A stretch of DNA of 64,000 bases from Desulfobacca acetoxidans DSM 11109 (GCF_000195295.1 NC_015388.1:1116001-1180000), one strand, 5' to 3'; positions 52,075 through 61,146 are shown, counted from the stretch's first letter. The notes: generated by a model not told the origin, from the letters alone. Numbers and translations: made by a program.

Positions 52075-53068
52075 GCATAGGCACGCGCTGAGCTATAATC
52101 AATGTAATCTCAGTTAATTGGGAGACTAGCAAAAATCAGTCGTGTGCCTATGTTTCAGTAGTGATAGGATTGATGTTTAAAACAACTCTAGGCATTGGAA
52201 TATCAAGAGATTTGAGAGTCGAAAGCAGATTTCGGGAAGGTTCATGCCGCTGAAAGAATTGAAATTGCGGGGTCTGAAATTCGGTGGCCTGAAGGGAACT
52301 TAGATCGTCTTTGATCCGCTCCCAAGGGAGTTGACAGTGTCGTTCTGCTTCTTCAAGGGGAAACGCCGCCGTGGTGGTATCGTAAAAAATGAGATCAACA
52401 TCCAGATTGAAGAGATGGGCCGTGCGAAAAAATACTGCCTCCTCCACAGTGGCGCTATGAGCCTGCAAAAAATCCATGGCCTCATACATCTGATCTAATT
52501 TGAGGTCTTGACAGGAAGGTAAATGTACCTTGCTTAACCAGCGATTCCAGAAGCCCAGCTTCGATTCCGGTTCACACAAACGGTTGGCGGTCATGGCCAA
52601 AAGCGCCCGTTCATAGGCCTCGTTATAACCCTTCTGTTTAATTATATTTTTGAGCGCCGACGCTATCCCTAACCGTTCCCAAAGCACTTCCAAGACCATT
52701 GCCGTGCCAAGTTCCCGGGTTTGGATTAGCTTGACCTCGTCGGGAAGTAAATCTTGATCCCGGCCAGCTAGACTTTTTTCCTGGGGAACAGTGATCTCAT
52801 TAACTTCCGCTCCGCAAACCCGGGCAATGGATTTGCACAAGCGTATAAGACTCCCCCGATCCAATTCATCGGCCCGGCTGAAATTGTGGATGATCTTGGC
52901 CACCGCTTGACTGCTTTGCTGGTTCCAGACATTATGGGCCAATTGGAAATATTCCACGATGGAGCCGTCTTTATTTTTCCGTTTTGTGGTCCGCAAATAC
53001 ATGCCTATTATGTAAGCATATACTATCTCGAGTTATAAAGATAAAAATTATAAAACATGTGCCTATGT
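52075..53068 (-). mobile_element. Internally deleted IS1634-family element (about 994 bp)
   Basis: The ends carry the inverted repeat cataggcac (52076-52084) / gtgcctatg (53059-53067). Flanks atttcggac (52066-52074) and attttggcc (53069-53077) may be a mutated 9-bp target duplication, 7 of 9 matching. The transposase gene inside lacks its catalytic centre, so the element is not autonomous. It lies directly after the left duplicated segment. Confidence 0.6.
52148..53002 (-). pseudogene. IS1634-family transposase with internal deletion
   Basis: The 284-aa frame begins MYLRTTKRKNKDGSIVEYF, the N-terminus of IS1634/ISMac-type transposases, and reaches LIFYDTTT, the first catalytic Asp. It then jumps to sequence of the C-terminal end (ERIKDDLSSLQATEFQTPQF, RNLLSTLKSL). 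Family members are around 500 aa or more, so the central DDE region with the second Asp and Glu is missing while the reading frame is kept. It cannot transpose on its own but could inhibit or be mobilised by a full-length relative. Confidence 0.75.
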
Positions 53069-53194
53069 ATTTTGGCCAAAATCATCCCCTCAAAATCATA
53101 AAACCCGCATGAATCCTGGACTCTATATTCTCTCTACCCCTTAAATATGACTATTCATCCGAAATTCAGGTCCCAACAGCTTGACAACTCGTCA

Positions 53195-53342
53195 CCCGGA
53201 TAATTCACCAAAATCCCATATACCCGGTGGCACAGGCTTTCCAGCCTGTGCAAAAAAACAGTCTGTATTTCAGGTAAGCCTGTTAATCCATTTCATTAAA
53301 ATGAGTTAGCTATCTTTTTCAAAATATCATGAATAAAGCGGG
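53195..53342 (+). repeat. Direct repeat, left copy (148 bp)
   Basis: Runs from cccggataattcaccaaaat to gaataaagcggg and contains caggctttccagcctg, the palindrome seen in dispersed family B. It recurs at 53538-53685 with few substitutions. Confidence 0.85.
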
Positions 53343-53537
53343 GTCATATTCTCAATCCTGCAGAGCGGCCCAACACAAAAAATAGCAATAAAATACGAGT
53401 AAATAACAATAGCGTCCAAGCAATAATCTTTAAAGTATGTTACGGATACTATCCGCAAAGGTGATTTCAATAATATTATTGGGAAGTTGCTAAATCCAGT
53501 CCCTCAAAAGGCTGCGGCATGCTGCCGGATGCCTTAG

Positions 53538-53685
53538 CCCGGATAATTCATCAAAATCCCATATACCCGGTGGCACAGGCTTTCCAGCCTGTGCAAAAAA
53601 ACAGTCTGTATTTCAGGTAAGCCTGTTAATCTATGGCATTAAAATGAGTTAGCTATCTTTTTCAAAATATCATGAATAAAGCGGG
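53538..53685 (+). repeat. Direct repeat, right copy (148 bp)
   Basis: Second copy of the element at 53195-53342; the 195 bp between the copies carry no obvious gene. Confidence 0.85.
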
Positions 53686-53884
53686 TTAGGCCGGATTTGT
53701 TGCGCTCAAGTTATGGGTTGGTCTGATGGATCATTTCAGGCATGGTATCGGGAAGGAGATGGTATGCGGTCGCGCCCCCCTGTGGTGAATGAACATATTA
53801 AATGAATGACCAAAAAACTAACGTCTGTGATTTGATCTCAGCAGTAGAAGGTATTCTTGTATATTCTCAAAGGGAGAGTTCACA

Positions 53885-54724
53885 ATGAAATTATTGAATT
53901 GCAAGAAATCAATCCTGGTATTGGCTATATTTTTCCTGGTTATTTATCCTGTATATGCTTCTAATAAGATTATTTTAGTAGCGCCGGCATATGGCATTGA
54001 TCAGATGATTAAGAAATTTAATCAAAAAACAGTAAGCCCGGAAAGGGAACAAGAGTATGAGAAAATTAGATCGCATTTTATAGATATGAAAGACAGAGGA
54101 GAAATCTCGATACCAGCTAACCTTATAAAACCATCAGGTCATTATGCTTCGCTTGATACAGAAACTCTCGCACGGGAATGTTTTTCTGGTAGTTATTTCG
54201 CGAATATTATGGGTGTATATGCTACCCATGAAGATGTTGCCTTTATACGACTGCGAGTTTTTCATGATGGCTTTGCCGAATTATTCTCTAGAAGTGATAT
54301 GTGGAAAGGAATACTTTCAGTTTATAAAATGCTGGTTAAAAATCTTGATCCTAAAATGGCGAAGATAGATATTATTAATACAACTACTACATTAGATTCA
54401 CTTACACATTTATACTTTTTCCCTCCATTTAAGGAGCAGCTTTATGGCAGGGAAGAGATATTTCTTGAAGCAAACTTGGAAGCTTTAAAAAGATTCAAAA
54501 GCTTTATTGAGAACTACCATCCAACTGGATCTATGATGAAAATTCCGTTCTACAGGGAACCGTTTTCTGTGGCACGAGTGGCATTAATGCTTCAACAACG
54601 GACTAACCCTCAAAATTATTACGCTATTATTCCAGACCTTGCTGGGGTACGTTTTTCGAGAGAGCAAAAAATGACTGACGTAAAAAAGTATTTGGATTTG
54701 GTCATCCCTGCTCTGGAAAAATGA
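53885..54724 (+). CDS. Secreted protein of unknown function, start of the exosortase island
   Basis: A 279-aa protein with a clear signal peptide (KKSILVLAIFFLVIYPVYAS, cleavage after about residue 25). The mature part is alpha/beta with many Lys, Phe and Tyr and no Cys motif, and I recognise no domain. A region rich in Ile and Thr (IDIINTTTTLDSLTHLYFF) is central. Base composition is AT-rich compared with flanking core genes. RBS AGGGAGAG precedes ATG 53885. As the first gene on the plus strand of the island it could be a cargo protein of the exosortase system, but it has no C-terminal sorting motif. Confidence 0.7.
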   Translation: MKLLNCKKSILVLAIFFLVIYPVYASNKIILVAPAYGIDQMIKKFNQKTVSPEREQEYEKIRSHFIDMKDRGEISIPANLIKPSGHYASLDTETLARECFSGSYFANIMGVYATHEDVAFIRLRVFHDGFAELFSRSDMWKGILSVYKMLVKNLDPKMAKIDIINTTTTLDSLTHLYFFPPFKEQLYGREEIFLEANLEALKRFKSFIENYHPTGSMMKIPFYREPFSVARVALMLQQRTNPQNYYAIIPDLAGVRFSREQKMTDVKKYLDLVIPALEK

Positions 54725-54884
54725 AGCCAAGGAGGTAAGTCTGTTAAGGCAGATAACGAAGCCCTCCCTGGAGATGTGCAGGTGACAACCACGTCCGGCG
54801 CTTCTCCCATCCTTAGAGACCCCCTTAACGATCCGGTAAATGAGCGCCCAACGATCACTCAAACCAAGCCTTGGAGGCAAATCC

Positions 54885-55361
54885 ATGTCAAGAGTTCTTT
54901 GGCTGTTTAGCGCAGTTGTGTTGTGCGCCTGCATGCCCGGTTTCGCACGGGCCGATGCGCTCACGAGAGACCAGGCGATCTCAGTCCTCATTGCACAGGT
55001 AATAAACCCGAGTCCCAACAAAGACACCCTGATGGCCTTCGGCCCTCAAAACATGCTCCAGCCGGGAACTGTGGTGGAACCTTCCATGCTCAACACACCA
55101 CCGTATCCGGGATCTTCCAGGACGATTCAGACCCCGACATGGTTCTTCTGGATAAATGACGAACCGGAGTACCGATTCGTCCACGCCTGCCGATTCATTT
55201 ACATCGATGCAACCCGCGCCAATCCGATAGTAGGCGATGGCATAATCGTCGAGACGCAAGGATGGTGGCCGAAAATCAACGGTGTCGAGATCTATGAGGG
55301 TGGGCCGTACGTGTCTCCCGACCTTGTGTATGGCAACCCTCCTTCTCCTCCTAACCGTTAA
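54885..55361 (+). CDS. Secreted protein of unknown function
   Basis: ATG 54885, preceded by GGAGG at 54872-54876, gives 158 aa. The signal peptide is MSRVLWLFSAVVLCACMPGFARA. The mature part holds ALTRDQAISVLIAQVI and TPTWFFWINDEPEYRFVHACRF. I recognise no family. It follows a 160-bp gap without a gene and precedes the 66-aa gene by 35 bp, so it is probably part of the same transcript. Confidence 0.7.
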   Translation: MSRVLWLFSAVVLCACMPGFARADALTRDQAISVLIAQVINPSPNKDTLMAFGPQNMLQPGTVVEPSMLNTPPYPGSSRTIQTPTWFFWINDEPEYRFVHACRFIYIDATRANPIVGDGIIVETQGWWPKINGVEIYEGGPYVSPDLVYGNPPSPPNR

Positions 55362-55396
55362 AGAACAGTGCATTCATCGAGCACGGAGGTGCGTAC

Positions 55397-55597
55397 ATGA
55401 AAGTCGTATCGACTGCCTGTAGGATATCAATATTGACCACGATTTTATTTCTTCTGTCACTCCAGATAGCCTGGTGCGCTCCAGGCGCTATTATAATAAG
55501 CGGCGTTTCGGAACCATTTGCCCGTGGCGATCTTGATCATATGGAAGCGGCATTCAAGAACACAAGATGGTTAGAGCAAGAAAAAGGAGGTGTTTAA
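55397..55597 (+). CDS. Short secreted protein (66 aa)
   Basis: A 66-aa frame with a signal peptide (RISILTTILFLLSLQIAWCAP) and a 35-residue mature tail. Its stop overlaps the next ATG (TAATG). The second half of the gene is copied at 56337-56440 as part of a tandem duplication, where the 5' half is missing. It may itself be a leftover of a longer gene. No function recognised. Confidence 0.55.
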   Translation: MKVVSTACRISILTTILFLLSLQIAWCAPGAIIISGVSEPFARGDLDHMEAAFKNTRWLEQEKGGV

Positions 55598-56299
55598 TGA
55601 ATAGAAAAACTGCAACGCTGATTGTCATTGTGAGCCGCTGTTTCACTGTAGCTCTCTTTCTGCCGCAGGCATGGGGTGAGGATCCGAAAATAGTCGTCAA
55701 TAAGCCTTACGGCTATCAATTCGAGGCACCGGCCGGCCTGATAGTGAAGGTACAGTATAACGGAGAGATTATAGAAATGTATGAAAATGACAAGATTGCA
55801 ATGAGAATCACAGCGTTTGGCCCAAATCCCAAGGGAAGTATTGCTTACGGCGGCGAAATCAAAAGAAGCGATGATTTGACCCTTCAGGAAAGAATTGCGG
55901 TTGAACTATATCAAGTCTGTAGACCCCCGTATGGAACATCGGACCCTGAATTCTTGCAAGCCATTGATTGGAGCTATCCACTTGTCGGGGGCGAAGCGGC
56001 GGTACAGGCCAACGGCACTTCCTGGAAAGGCTGCGATTCCCGAAGATTTCCCGTGACCATGGTCCGGAAAGGTGATCTGCGTTTTCGGTTTAATAATTTT
56101 CGCTTGGACAGAGAAGCATTCGAACGGGTCCTGTCTTCCTTTCTGTTTATCAAAAGAGAAGACTCCACACTGCCGGCTACGGGAGGTAAGTGATGCAGGC
56201 TCCAGAAATATCTCGGAAAAGGATGGCGTTTATCGAATGTGTCATGATCTTTCCTCTTTTATTAATGATTCCGTGCATGGTGCAGGCGCAACAACAATA
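55493..56299 (+). repeat. Tandem duplication within the island, left unit (807 bp)
   Basis: From ataataagcggcgtttcgg to caacaata it repeats at 56337-57118 (782 bp). The unit holds the end of the 66-aa gene, a secreted-protein gene and the first codons of the amidase-like gene. Copies differ at scattered bases and small indels, so the event is older than the 2-kb duplication. Confidence 0.85.
55597..56193 (+). CDS. Secreted protein of unknown function, paralogue 1
   Basis: ATG 55597 (RBS GGAGG at about 55587) gives 198 aa. The signal peptide is MNRKTATLIVIVSRCFTVALFLPQAWGE. The mature part begins PKIVVNKPYGYQFEAPAGL and ends DREAFERVLSSFLFIKRED, a compact predicted beta/alpha domain with two Cys (CRPPYG and GCDSRRF). 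Paralogue 2 at 56434-57012 is clearly homologous over the full length. No family recognised. It sits in a cluster of exported proteins upstream of the exosortase. Confidence 0.75.
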   Translation: MNRKTATLIVIVSRCFTVALFLPQAWGEDPKIVVNKPYGYQFEAPAGLIVKVQYNGEIIEMYENDKIAMRITAFGPNPKGSIAYGGEIKRSDDLTLQERIAVELYQVCRPPYGTSDPEFLQAIDWSYPLVGGEAAVQANGTSWKGCDSRRFPVTMVRKGDLRFRFNNFRLDREAFERVLSSFLFIKREDSTLPATGGK

Positions 56300-56300
56300 A
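56193..56300 (+). pseudogene. Truncated copy of the amidase-like gene (signal peptide only)
   Basis: ATG 56193 overlaps the preceding stop (TGATG) and encodes 35 residues matching the N-terminus of the amidase-like protein at 57012 (MQAPEISRKRMAFIECVM) through VQAQQQ, then stops. This is the remnant of the 3' gene created by the tandem duplication. Confidence 0.75.
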
Positions 56301-56336
56301 AAATATGGGGGGCTGATAAGATGGTCAGTGAAGCCA

Positions 56337-57118
56337 ATAATAAGCGGCGTTTCGGAACCATTTGACCGTGGCGATCTTGATCATATGGAAGCGGCATTCA
56401 AGAACAAAAGATGGCAAAAAAAGGAGGTGTTTAATGAATAGAAAAACTGCAACGCTGATTGTCATTGTGAGCCTCTGTTTCACTGTAGCTTTCTTTCTGC
56501 CGCAGGCATGGGGTGAGGATTCGAAAATAGTCGTCAATAAGCCCTACGGCTATCAATTCGAGCCACCGGCCGGCCTGATCGTGCAGGTACAGTATAACGG
56601 ATTGATTATAGAAATGTATGAAAATGACAAAATAGCGATGAAAATCACAGCGTTTAAACCAAATCCCAAAGCGCGCGTTGCTGGGAGAAAACTCGATGAC
56701 TTAACCCTTCAGGAAATAATGACAATTAACCTATATGAACTCTGTCGCCCCGGAATATCGTATTCTGAATTCATGCAGACCATTGATTGGAGCTATCCAC
56801 TTGTGGGGGGCGAAGCGGCGGTGCAGGCCAACGGCCCTCCCTGGAAAGGCTGCGATTCCCGAAGATTTCCCGCGACCATGGTCCGGAAAGACGATCTACG
56901 TTTTCGGTTTTCTAATTTTCGTTTGGACAGAGAAGCGTTCGAACGGGTCCTGTCTTCCTTTCTGTTTATCAAAAGAGAAGACTCCACACTCCCGGCTACG
57001 GGAGGCAAGTGATGCAGGCTCCGGAAAGATCTCGGAAAAGGATGGCGTTTATCGAATGTGTCATGATCTTTTCTCTTTTATTAATGATTCCGTACATGGT
57101 GCAGGCGCAACAACAATA
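56337..57118 (+). repeat. Tandem duplication within the island, right unit
   Basis: Second copy of 55493-56299. Here the amidase-like gene continues past the repeat and is complete, while the 66-aa gene is represented only by its 3' end. Confidence 0.85.
56434..57012 (+). CDS. Secreted protein of unknown function, paralogue 2
   Basis: ATG 56434 follows AAGGAGGTG. The 192-aa product is a close paralogue of the 55597-56193 protein: the same start MNRKTATLIVIV and the same end SFLFIKREDSTLPATGGK, but the middle differs by small indels (KPNPKARVAGRKLDDL against GPNPKGSIAYGGEIKRSDDL). Signal peptide to about residue 28; two Cys kept. Its stop overlaps the amidase-like start by one base, so the two are co-translated. 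Function unknown. Confidence 0.78.
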   Translation: MNRKTATLIVIVSLCFTVAFFLPQAWGEDSKIVVNKPYGYQFEPPAGLIVQVQYNGLIIEMYENDKIAMKITAFKPNPKARVAGRKLDDLTLQEIMTINLYELCRPGISYSEFMQTIDWSYPLVGGEAAVQANGPPWKGCDSRRFPATMVRKDDLRFRFSNFRLDREAFERVLSSFLFIKREDSTLPATGGK

Positions 57119-57935
57119 CCACCGGCAGGGAGCGGTTACATACGCCCAGGCCTATGCCGAAAAGTACTGCACTGACGGCTGGATTTTCAGGACCTGTTCA
57201 GGAGATCCTGTGAGCGTTACAGGAGGTGGTGTTATGACCGATGAGGACAAGTATGCCAATCCCCATGGCTGTGACTGCTCCCACTTCGTATCCTGCGCCA
57301 TCGGCGAACCCGGCGGCGGGCTTGACGTCGACCATCCCTACAGCCCATATGTGTATGGTTATGTCGGCGTTGTGGCATTGGGAGGCTGGCTCCTCAGCGG
57401 CCGGGGAGAACTTGTAGACTCGGTTAATGCACTTCAGCCGGGCGATGTGATTCAGTATGACCGCGATGGCACCGGGTGGAAACATAGTGTCGTTTACGTT
57501 GGAAGTGAAAACATTTGTGCGCACTCAATTTCAAGGCTTAGCGAGCATTGGACCAGTGTTGATCATGTGGCAGTCCGCTTCATCCACATCACAATCCCTA
57601 CCGCGATTCCCACCCTCTCGGAATGGAAGCGTATTTTTTTTACTATGGTGATGCTGTCTTTGGTGTTAGGTTTCGTACGCGGCCAATCCCCAGTACTCCC
57701 TTCAGCGTGCGGCAGCTTATGTATAGCATCAAATGCATATCGGATGGCTTACAACCGAAAGCTTTTTTATAAGGCCATCAGATGGGTCTATTCGGCCGCA
57801 GCATTGGGGCTTGCTGGGGCAACAGCGGTTTTTGGGTATGTGTCGATGCCGGATATAGTCGGGACACTTATCTGCGCGCCCTTGGCAGCTTATATACTCC
57901 ACCTGGTTTTATTGTCTTTGCCTGAGGGGCGGTAA
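57012..57935 (+). CDS. Amidase-like exported protein with IPTL-CTERM sorting motif
   Basis: ATG 57012 gives 307 aa. A signal peptide (to about residue 32) is followed by a papain/NlpC-like amidase domain: PHGCDCSHFVSCA (nucleophile probably Cys89), QPGDVIQYD, KHSVVYVG (His158) and CAHS. Residues 199-205 are IPTLSEW, followed by a hydrophobic stretch and FVRG, the IPTL-CTERM signal that exosortase H recognises. Unusually, about 80 residues follow, with another hydrophobic segment and a C-terminal helix pair. The XrtH-like gene lies 49 bp downstream. It is the probable substrate of that enzyme and may act on cell-wall or peptide amide bonds. Confidence 0.8.
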   Translation: MQAPERSRKRMAFIECVMIFSLLLMIPYMVQAQQQYHRQGAVTYAQAYAEKYCTDGWIFRTCSGDPVSVTGGGVMTDEDKYANPHGCDCSHFVSCAIGEPGGGLDVDHPYSPYVYGYVGVVALGGWLLSGRGELVDSVNALQPGDVIQYDRDGTGWKHSVVYVGSENICAHSISRLSEHWTSVDHVAVRFIHITIPTAIPTLSEWKRIFFTMVMLSLVLGFVRGQSPVLPSACGSLCIASNAYRMAYNRKLFYKAIRWVYSAAALGLAGATAVFGYVSMPDIVGTLICAPLAAYILHLVLLSLPEGR

Positions 57936-57984
57936 AAACCTGAATCGAGTTCTTACGGAATCGCTTCATCAGGAATAGATAAAA

Positions 57985-58515
57985 ATGGAAAAGAAGGGCG
58001 TTCACTCTTCCGTATTGAAAAATTCTATTTTGAAAAGAGGTTTGTTTTTCATATTGCTTTTGATAGCAATTTGTCTGGTCCTGCACCCCGTTCGGATCAG
58101 GCAAATCGTAATTGAACCCTTTACGGCGACTATCTGCGGACAGGCGGCGTGGCTTATCAGGCTTGGGGGTGTGGACGCCCACAGCCATCACACCGCTCTT
58201 TGGGGAGCTGGATTCAGCGTGGATGTAAAAGATGGGTGTAACGCTATCTATGAGATTGGAATTTTTGTATGCGCCGTTTTCGCCTATCCGTCCACGCTAA
58301 GACACAAATTTCTTGGAATCGCTGGCGGTTCCTCGGTTATTTATGCTCTCAATATGGTGCGTGTCGTGAGTCTCTTCTTGATTGGCGTATACCATCGCAG
58401 CCTTTTCAAAATGGTGCACGATCATGTTTCTCAAGGGCTTTTCATTTTTTTTGTGGTTATTTTATGGATATTCTGGGCCTCATCAAAACCAGAGCAAGAA
58501 ACCTCCGATAACTAA
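57985..58515 (+). CDS. xrtH: Exosortase, XrtH-like
   Basis: A 176-aa integral membrane protein with about five helices. The exosortase/archaeosortase catalytic triad is visible: Cys85 in DGCNAIYE, Arg126 in NMVRVVS and His147 in HDHVSQG. Exosortases cut proteins at a C-terminal tripartite signal and attach them to the envelope. Short length, and an IPTL-CTERM protein directly upstream, favour the XrtH type. ATG 57985 has no strong RBS in view. The neighbouring membrane-protein gene overlaps its end. The low GC of this part of the island suggests transfer. Confidence 0.85.
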   Translation: MEKKGVHSSVLKNSILKRGLFFILLLIAICLVLHPVRIRQIVIEPFTATICGQAAWLIRLGGVDAHSHHTALWGAGFSVDVKDGCNAIYEIGIFVCAVFAYPSTLRHKFLGIAGGSSVIYALNMVRVVSLFLIGVYHRSLFKMVHDHVSQGLFIFFVVILWIFWASSKPEQETSDN

Positions 58516-59092
58516 AATACTACCTTTTGTTTGTAGACTTATCTTATTTTATATAATTATACTCCTTCTATGGCACTATTTTTATTTATATTATGAAGCG
58601 TTTCTGTGGCAAGTTTCGATAAGAATCGGTTACATTGCGACAAACCTCCCATTAGGCCTGCCAGAACTTAATCTCCAAAATAAGCCGTATTGTGACATCG
58701 GTGGCATATATTTCTTTCCCAATATGGCATGGTACACCATTTGCAACATCATGATGATCACCCTTTGCCTATCGACTTCGGGAATACCTTGGAAAATCCG
58801 GCTAGAGATGATTATTATTGGCACCTTCATACTTTTTATATTTCAAATCATCTGCGTTTATCTTAGCATGTACAATTGGTTATATGTACACTATCCGGTA
58901 TGGTCAACAAGTGAAAAGCAGAAGATTGTTGAGATCATTGAGTATGATAGAGCCACTGCGGTAATTATTGAATGGTTTACTCTCGTTTCCAAAGTTATCA
59001 TACGACATGTGTTAACCGTATTAGTTTGGGTCGGTTTAGTTTTACTATTAAAAAGAGATAACAGAGGTCTTTCAATAGAAATTATACTATGA
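58424..59092 (+). CDS. Multi-pass membrane protein adjoining the exosortase
   Basis: A membrane protein of about 220 residues with four or so hydrophobic helices (LILFYIIILLLWHYFY, MAWYTICNIMMITLCL, MIIIGTFILFIFQIIC, VLTVLVWVGLVLLLK). The start is uncertain: ATG 58424 or 58382 would overlap the exosortase gene by about 90 bp, and a non-ATG start near 58517 is possible. XrtH loci often encode a second membrane protein beside the exosortase, and this is a candidate for that role, which is inference. Very AT-rich. Its stop overlaps the start of the TPR gene by 4 bp. Confidence 0.65.
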   Translation: MFLKGFSFFLWLFYGYSGPHQNQSKKPPITKILPFVCRLILFYIIILLLWHYFYLYYEAFLWQVSIRIGYIATNLPLGLPELNLQNKPYCDIGGIYFFPNMAWYTICNIMMITLCLSTSGIPWKIRLEMIIIGTFILFIFQIICVYLSMYNWLYVHYPVWSTSEKQKIVEIIEYDRATAVIIEWFTLVSKVIIRHVLTVLVWVGLVLLLKRDNRGLSIEIIL

Positions 59093-60237
59093 AGACATTT
59101 TTTTTGAACATATTAAAGTTTATAAAACCAAGAGATACAATATTCTTTATCTGCATGCTACTAATTATCTTTCTTGCTCCGTTATGTTTATATGATATGA
59201 AAGCTCGACGCATTTGTCTAAATATTAAAGATATTTATTCAAAAGGAATAAGGCAATTTGACGAGAAATCATATAACGAATCACTGCTAAGCTTGACTCA
59301 GGCCATTAAATTATGTCCTAAATTTGCGCCAGCCTATTTCTACCGCGCCAGGGTCTATTTTGAACTACGCATGTACCAAGCGGCAGTTTCTGATTACACA
59401 ACAGCGATCTCCATAAATTCAAGATATTATCAGGCTTATAACAGTCGAGCCATTACCTACCGGGCAATGGGAAAATATGATGATGCAATAAAAGACTATT
59501 CCAAATCCCTTAATATTTTTCCAAAGTACTGCACTGCCCTGATTAACCGGAGCATTGCCTACCGGCGAAAGGAGATGTTTAAGGAAGCACTTGCCGACTT
59601 GGAAGTGGCGATTGAAATGTATCCTAATGATGAGAGTGTTATTCTCTTGAGAGGCCGGACACATTTGGACGCGGGAAGACCTTTCCGTGCCATTTCTGAC
59701 TTTAACAGGGTTTTGGAATTGAATCCGAAAAATGTTCAAGCCTGGATTCGTCGGGGTGACGCTGCGGCCATAATAGGCTTACAGGATCAAGCCATATCGG
59801 ACTATGGAGAAGCCTACGCAATCGCTAGTAGCAATAAGGAGCTTTTGCATAGAAGAAGATTTCTGAAATCCATGGGATTGAGAACCAACTCCAAGCTCTT
59901 GCCACCCAACTATCCAATTAGCCAGCAAGACAAGAGCAAGGCCGGCGAGCATAACCGGCGAGGCCTCGAAGGCATAAAACAAGGCAAATTAATCTCCGCC
60001 ATTGCAGAATTCAATAAATCTTTGAAATTATCACCCTATCTTCTACATAAGGCAAAAGCTGCACCTGCAAGCCGGCTTCAGATACGCGAAGCCCCAACTG
60101 GTAGTCGTCGGCCAGATGGTCCGCGATCCCCTCGAAACCGCCGATGCGTTCCAATGTTTCCTGGGATAAAGCCATCACCGCCCCCAGGGCAAACCGGATG
60201 TCTTCCACGTAATACGCCATGGCCACTGAGGGGATAA
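59089..60237 (+). pseudogene. TPR-repeat membrane protein truncated and fused to duplicated sequence
   Basis: The true gene is residues 1-318 (59089-60042): a transmembrane helix at about 17-38 and then at least six TPR units (for example YQAYNSRAITYRAMGKYDDA). At 60043 the right duplicated segment begins, and the frame continues 64 residues through antisense of the glycosyltransferase gene (LHKAKAAPASRL...). The last TPR is cut mid-repeat after NKSLKLSPY. The protein may still fold but is chimeric. TPR proteins often accompany exosortase loci. The start overlaps the preceding gene as ATGA. Confidence 0.8.
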
Positions 60238-60793
60238 AATCGGTGCTGATGGTCATCGCCTCCAAGGCGGCGCCATTGGTATCCACCGGCCCCGGGCGAT
60301 ACAAACAGGTGGCCAGTCCCGCCTTCGGATCCTGGAGAGCTCCGGCCAGAACGCGCAGGGCATCAGGCCTGACCCGGACGTCGCTGTCGGAAATGAGAAT
60401 ATAATCGTAGACCGCCAAGGGTAGCAACTGGCGCAGGGTGCTGACCTTGGGATTCATTCCGAGCTCCTGCGGACAGATGACGACGCGAATGTCAACTTCA
60501 CCGAAGGTGGCCTGCAAGTCTCTTAAAAGTGGCAGGATAGGATCGGTAGGGTCGGCAACGCCAAAGAGAATCTGCCGGGCCGGGTAATCCTGCCGGATGA
60601 AGCTGGCCAGACAATCGTAAGAGTCCTGCTCCAGCCCTCTGACCGGCTTCAACAGAGAAATTCCCGGCCAGACCCCACTCTGACAGGAAGGAAGAGGCCG
60701 CCGTCGGAAACAGATCAGGGCAATGATGGCACTGAACTGATAGACCAGGGCGCAAAAGCAAAGGCTAGCAAATAGAGCCGCAATCAGGTTCAT
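60011..60793 (-). pseudogene. Truncated glycosyltransferase, right duplicate
   Basis: Residues 1 to about 250 match the intact enzyme at 49656-50807, then 60042 ends the duplication and the frame runs into TPR-gene antisense (EDRVIISKIY). It keeps the SDSD and DDYQLG motifs but has lost the QLRWART motif and the C-terminal membrane helices, so it should be inactive. Confidence 0.85.
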
Positions 60794-60835
60794 CTGGGAC
60801 TATTGCCGATCAGAGAATTGGACATATTCATTTCC

Positions 60836-60966
60836 GTAATACTTCAGCTATCTGGGATAATAGATCAGGAACATGGTTGGCGGTGCCCACCCTACAGCAC
60901 CACAGCATCGACAGACCCGTCTGTAGGGGCAAATCTCGTATTCGCCCCAAACAACTGAAGTGTTAC
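60836..60966 (+). mobile_element. 131-bp MITE, right duplicate
   Basis: Copy of the MITE at 50850 carried by the segmental duplication, with the same TCATTTCC flanks (60828-60835 and 60967-60974). Confidence 0.92.
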
Positions 60967-61146
60967 TCATTTCCGAAACCACGATGGCCCAGAATGCCGT
61001 AATTTAATGGCAAATTCGTTTGCTAATGCCGCCGCCATTATTTTTATGAGATAATGGAGACTCTTGCAGAACTAATTGTCATTTTTTCGAAAGCACCCGC
61101 AAGCCATGAGAATCATTTATTGATGGGCAAAGCTCTTATCTTCAGC

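Larger units (their letters stand above)
53069..53884. other. 816-bp gene-free region with two 148-bp direct repeats
   Basis: No gene is apparent. Two direct repeats (53195-53342 and 53538-53685) occupy much of it. The spacer between them is AT-rich. The last 200 bp should hold the promoter of the secreted-protein gene at 53885, whose RBS AGGGAGAG is at 53870-53877. Confidence 0.6.
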
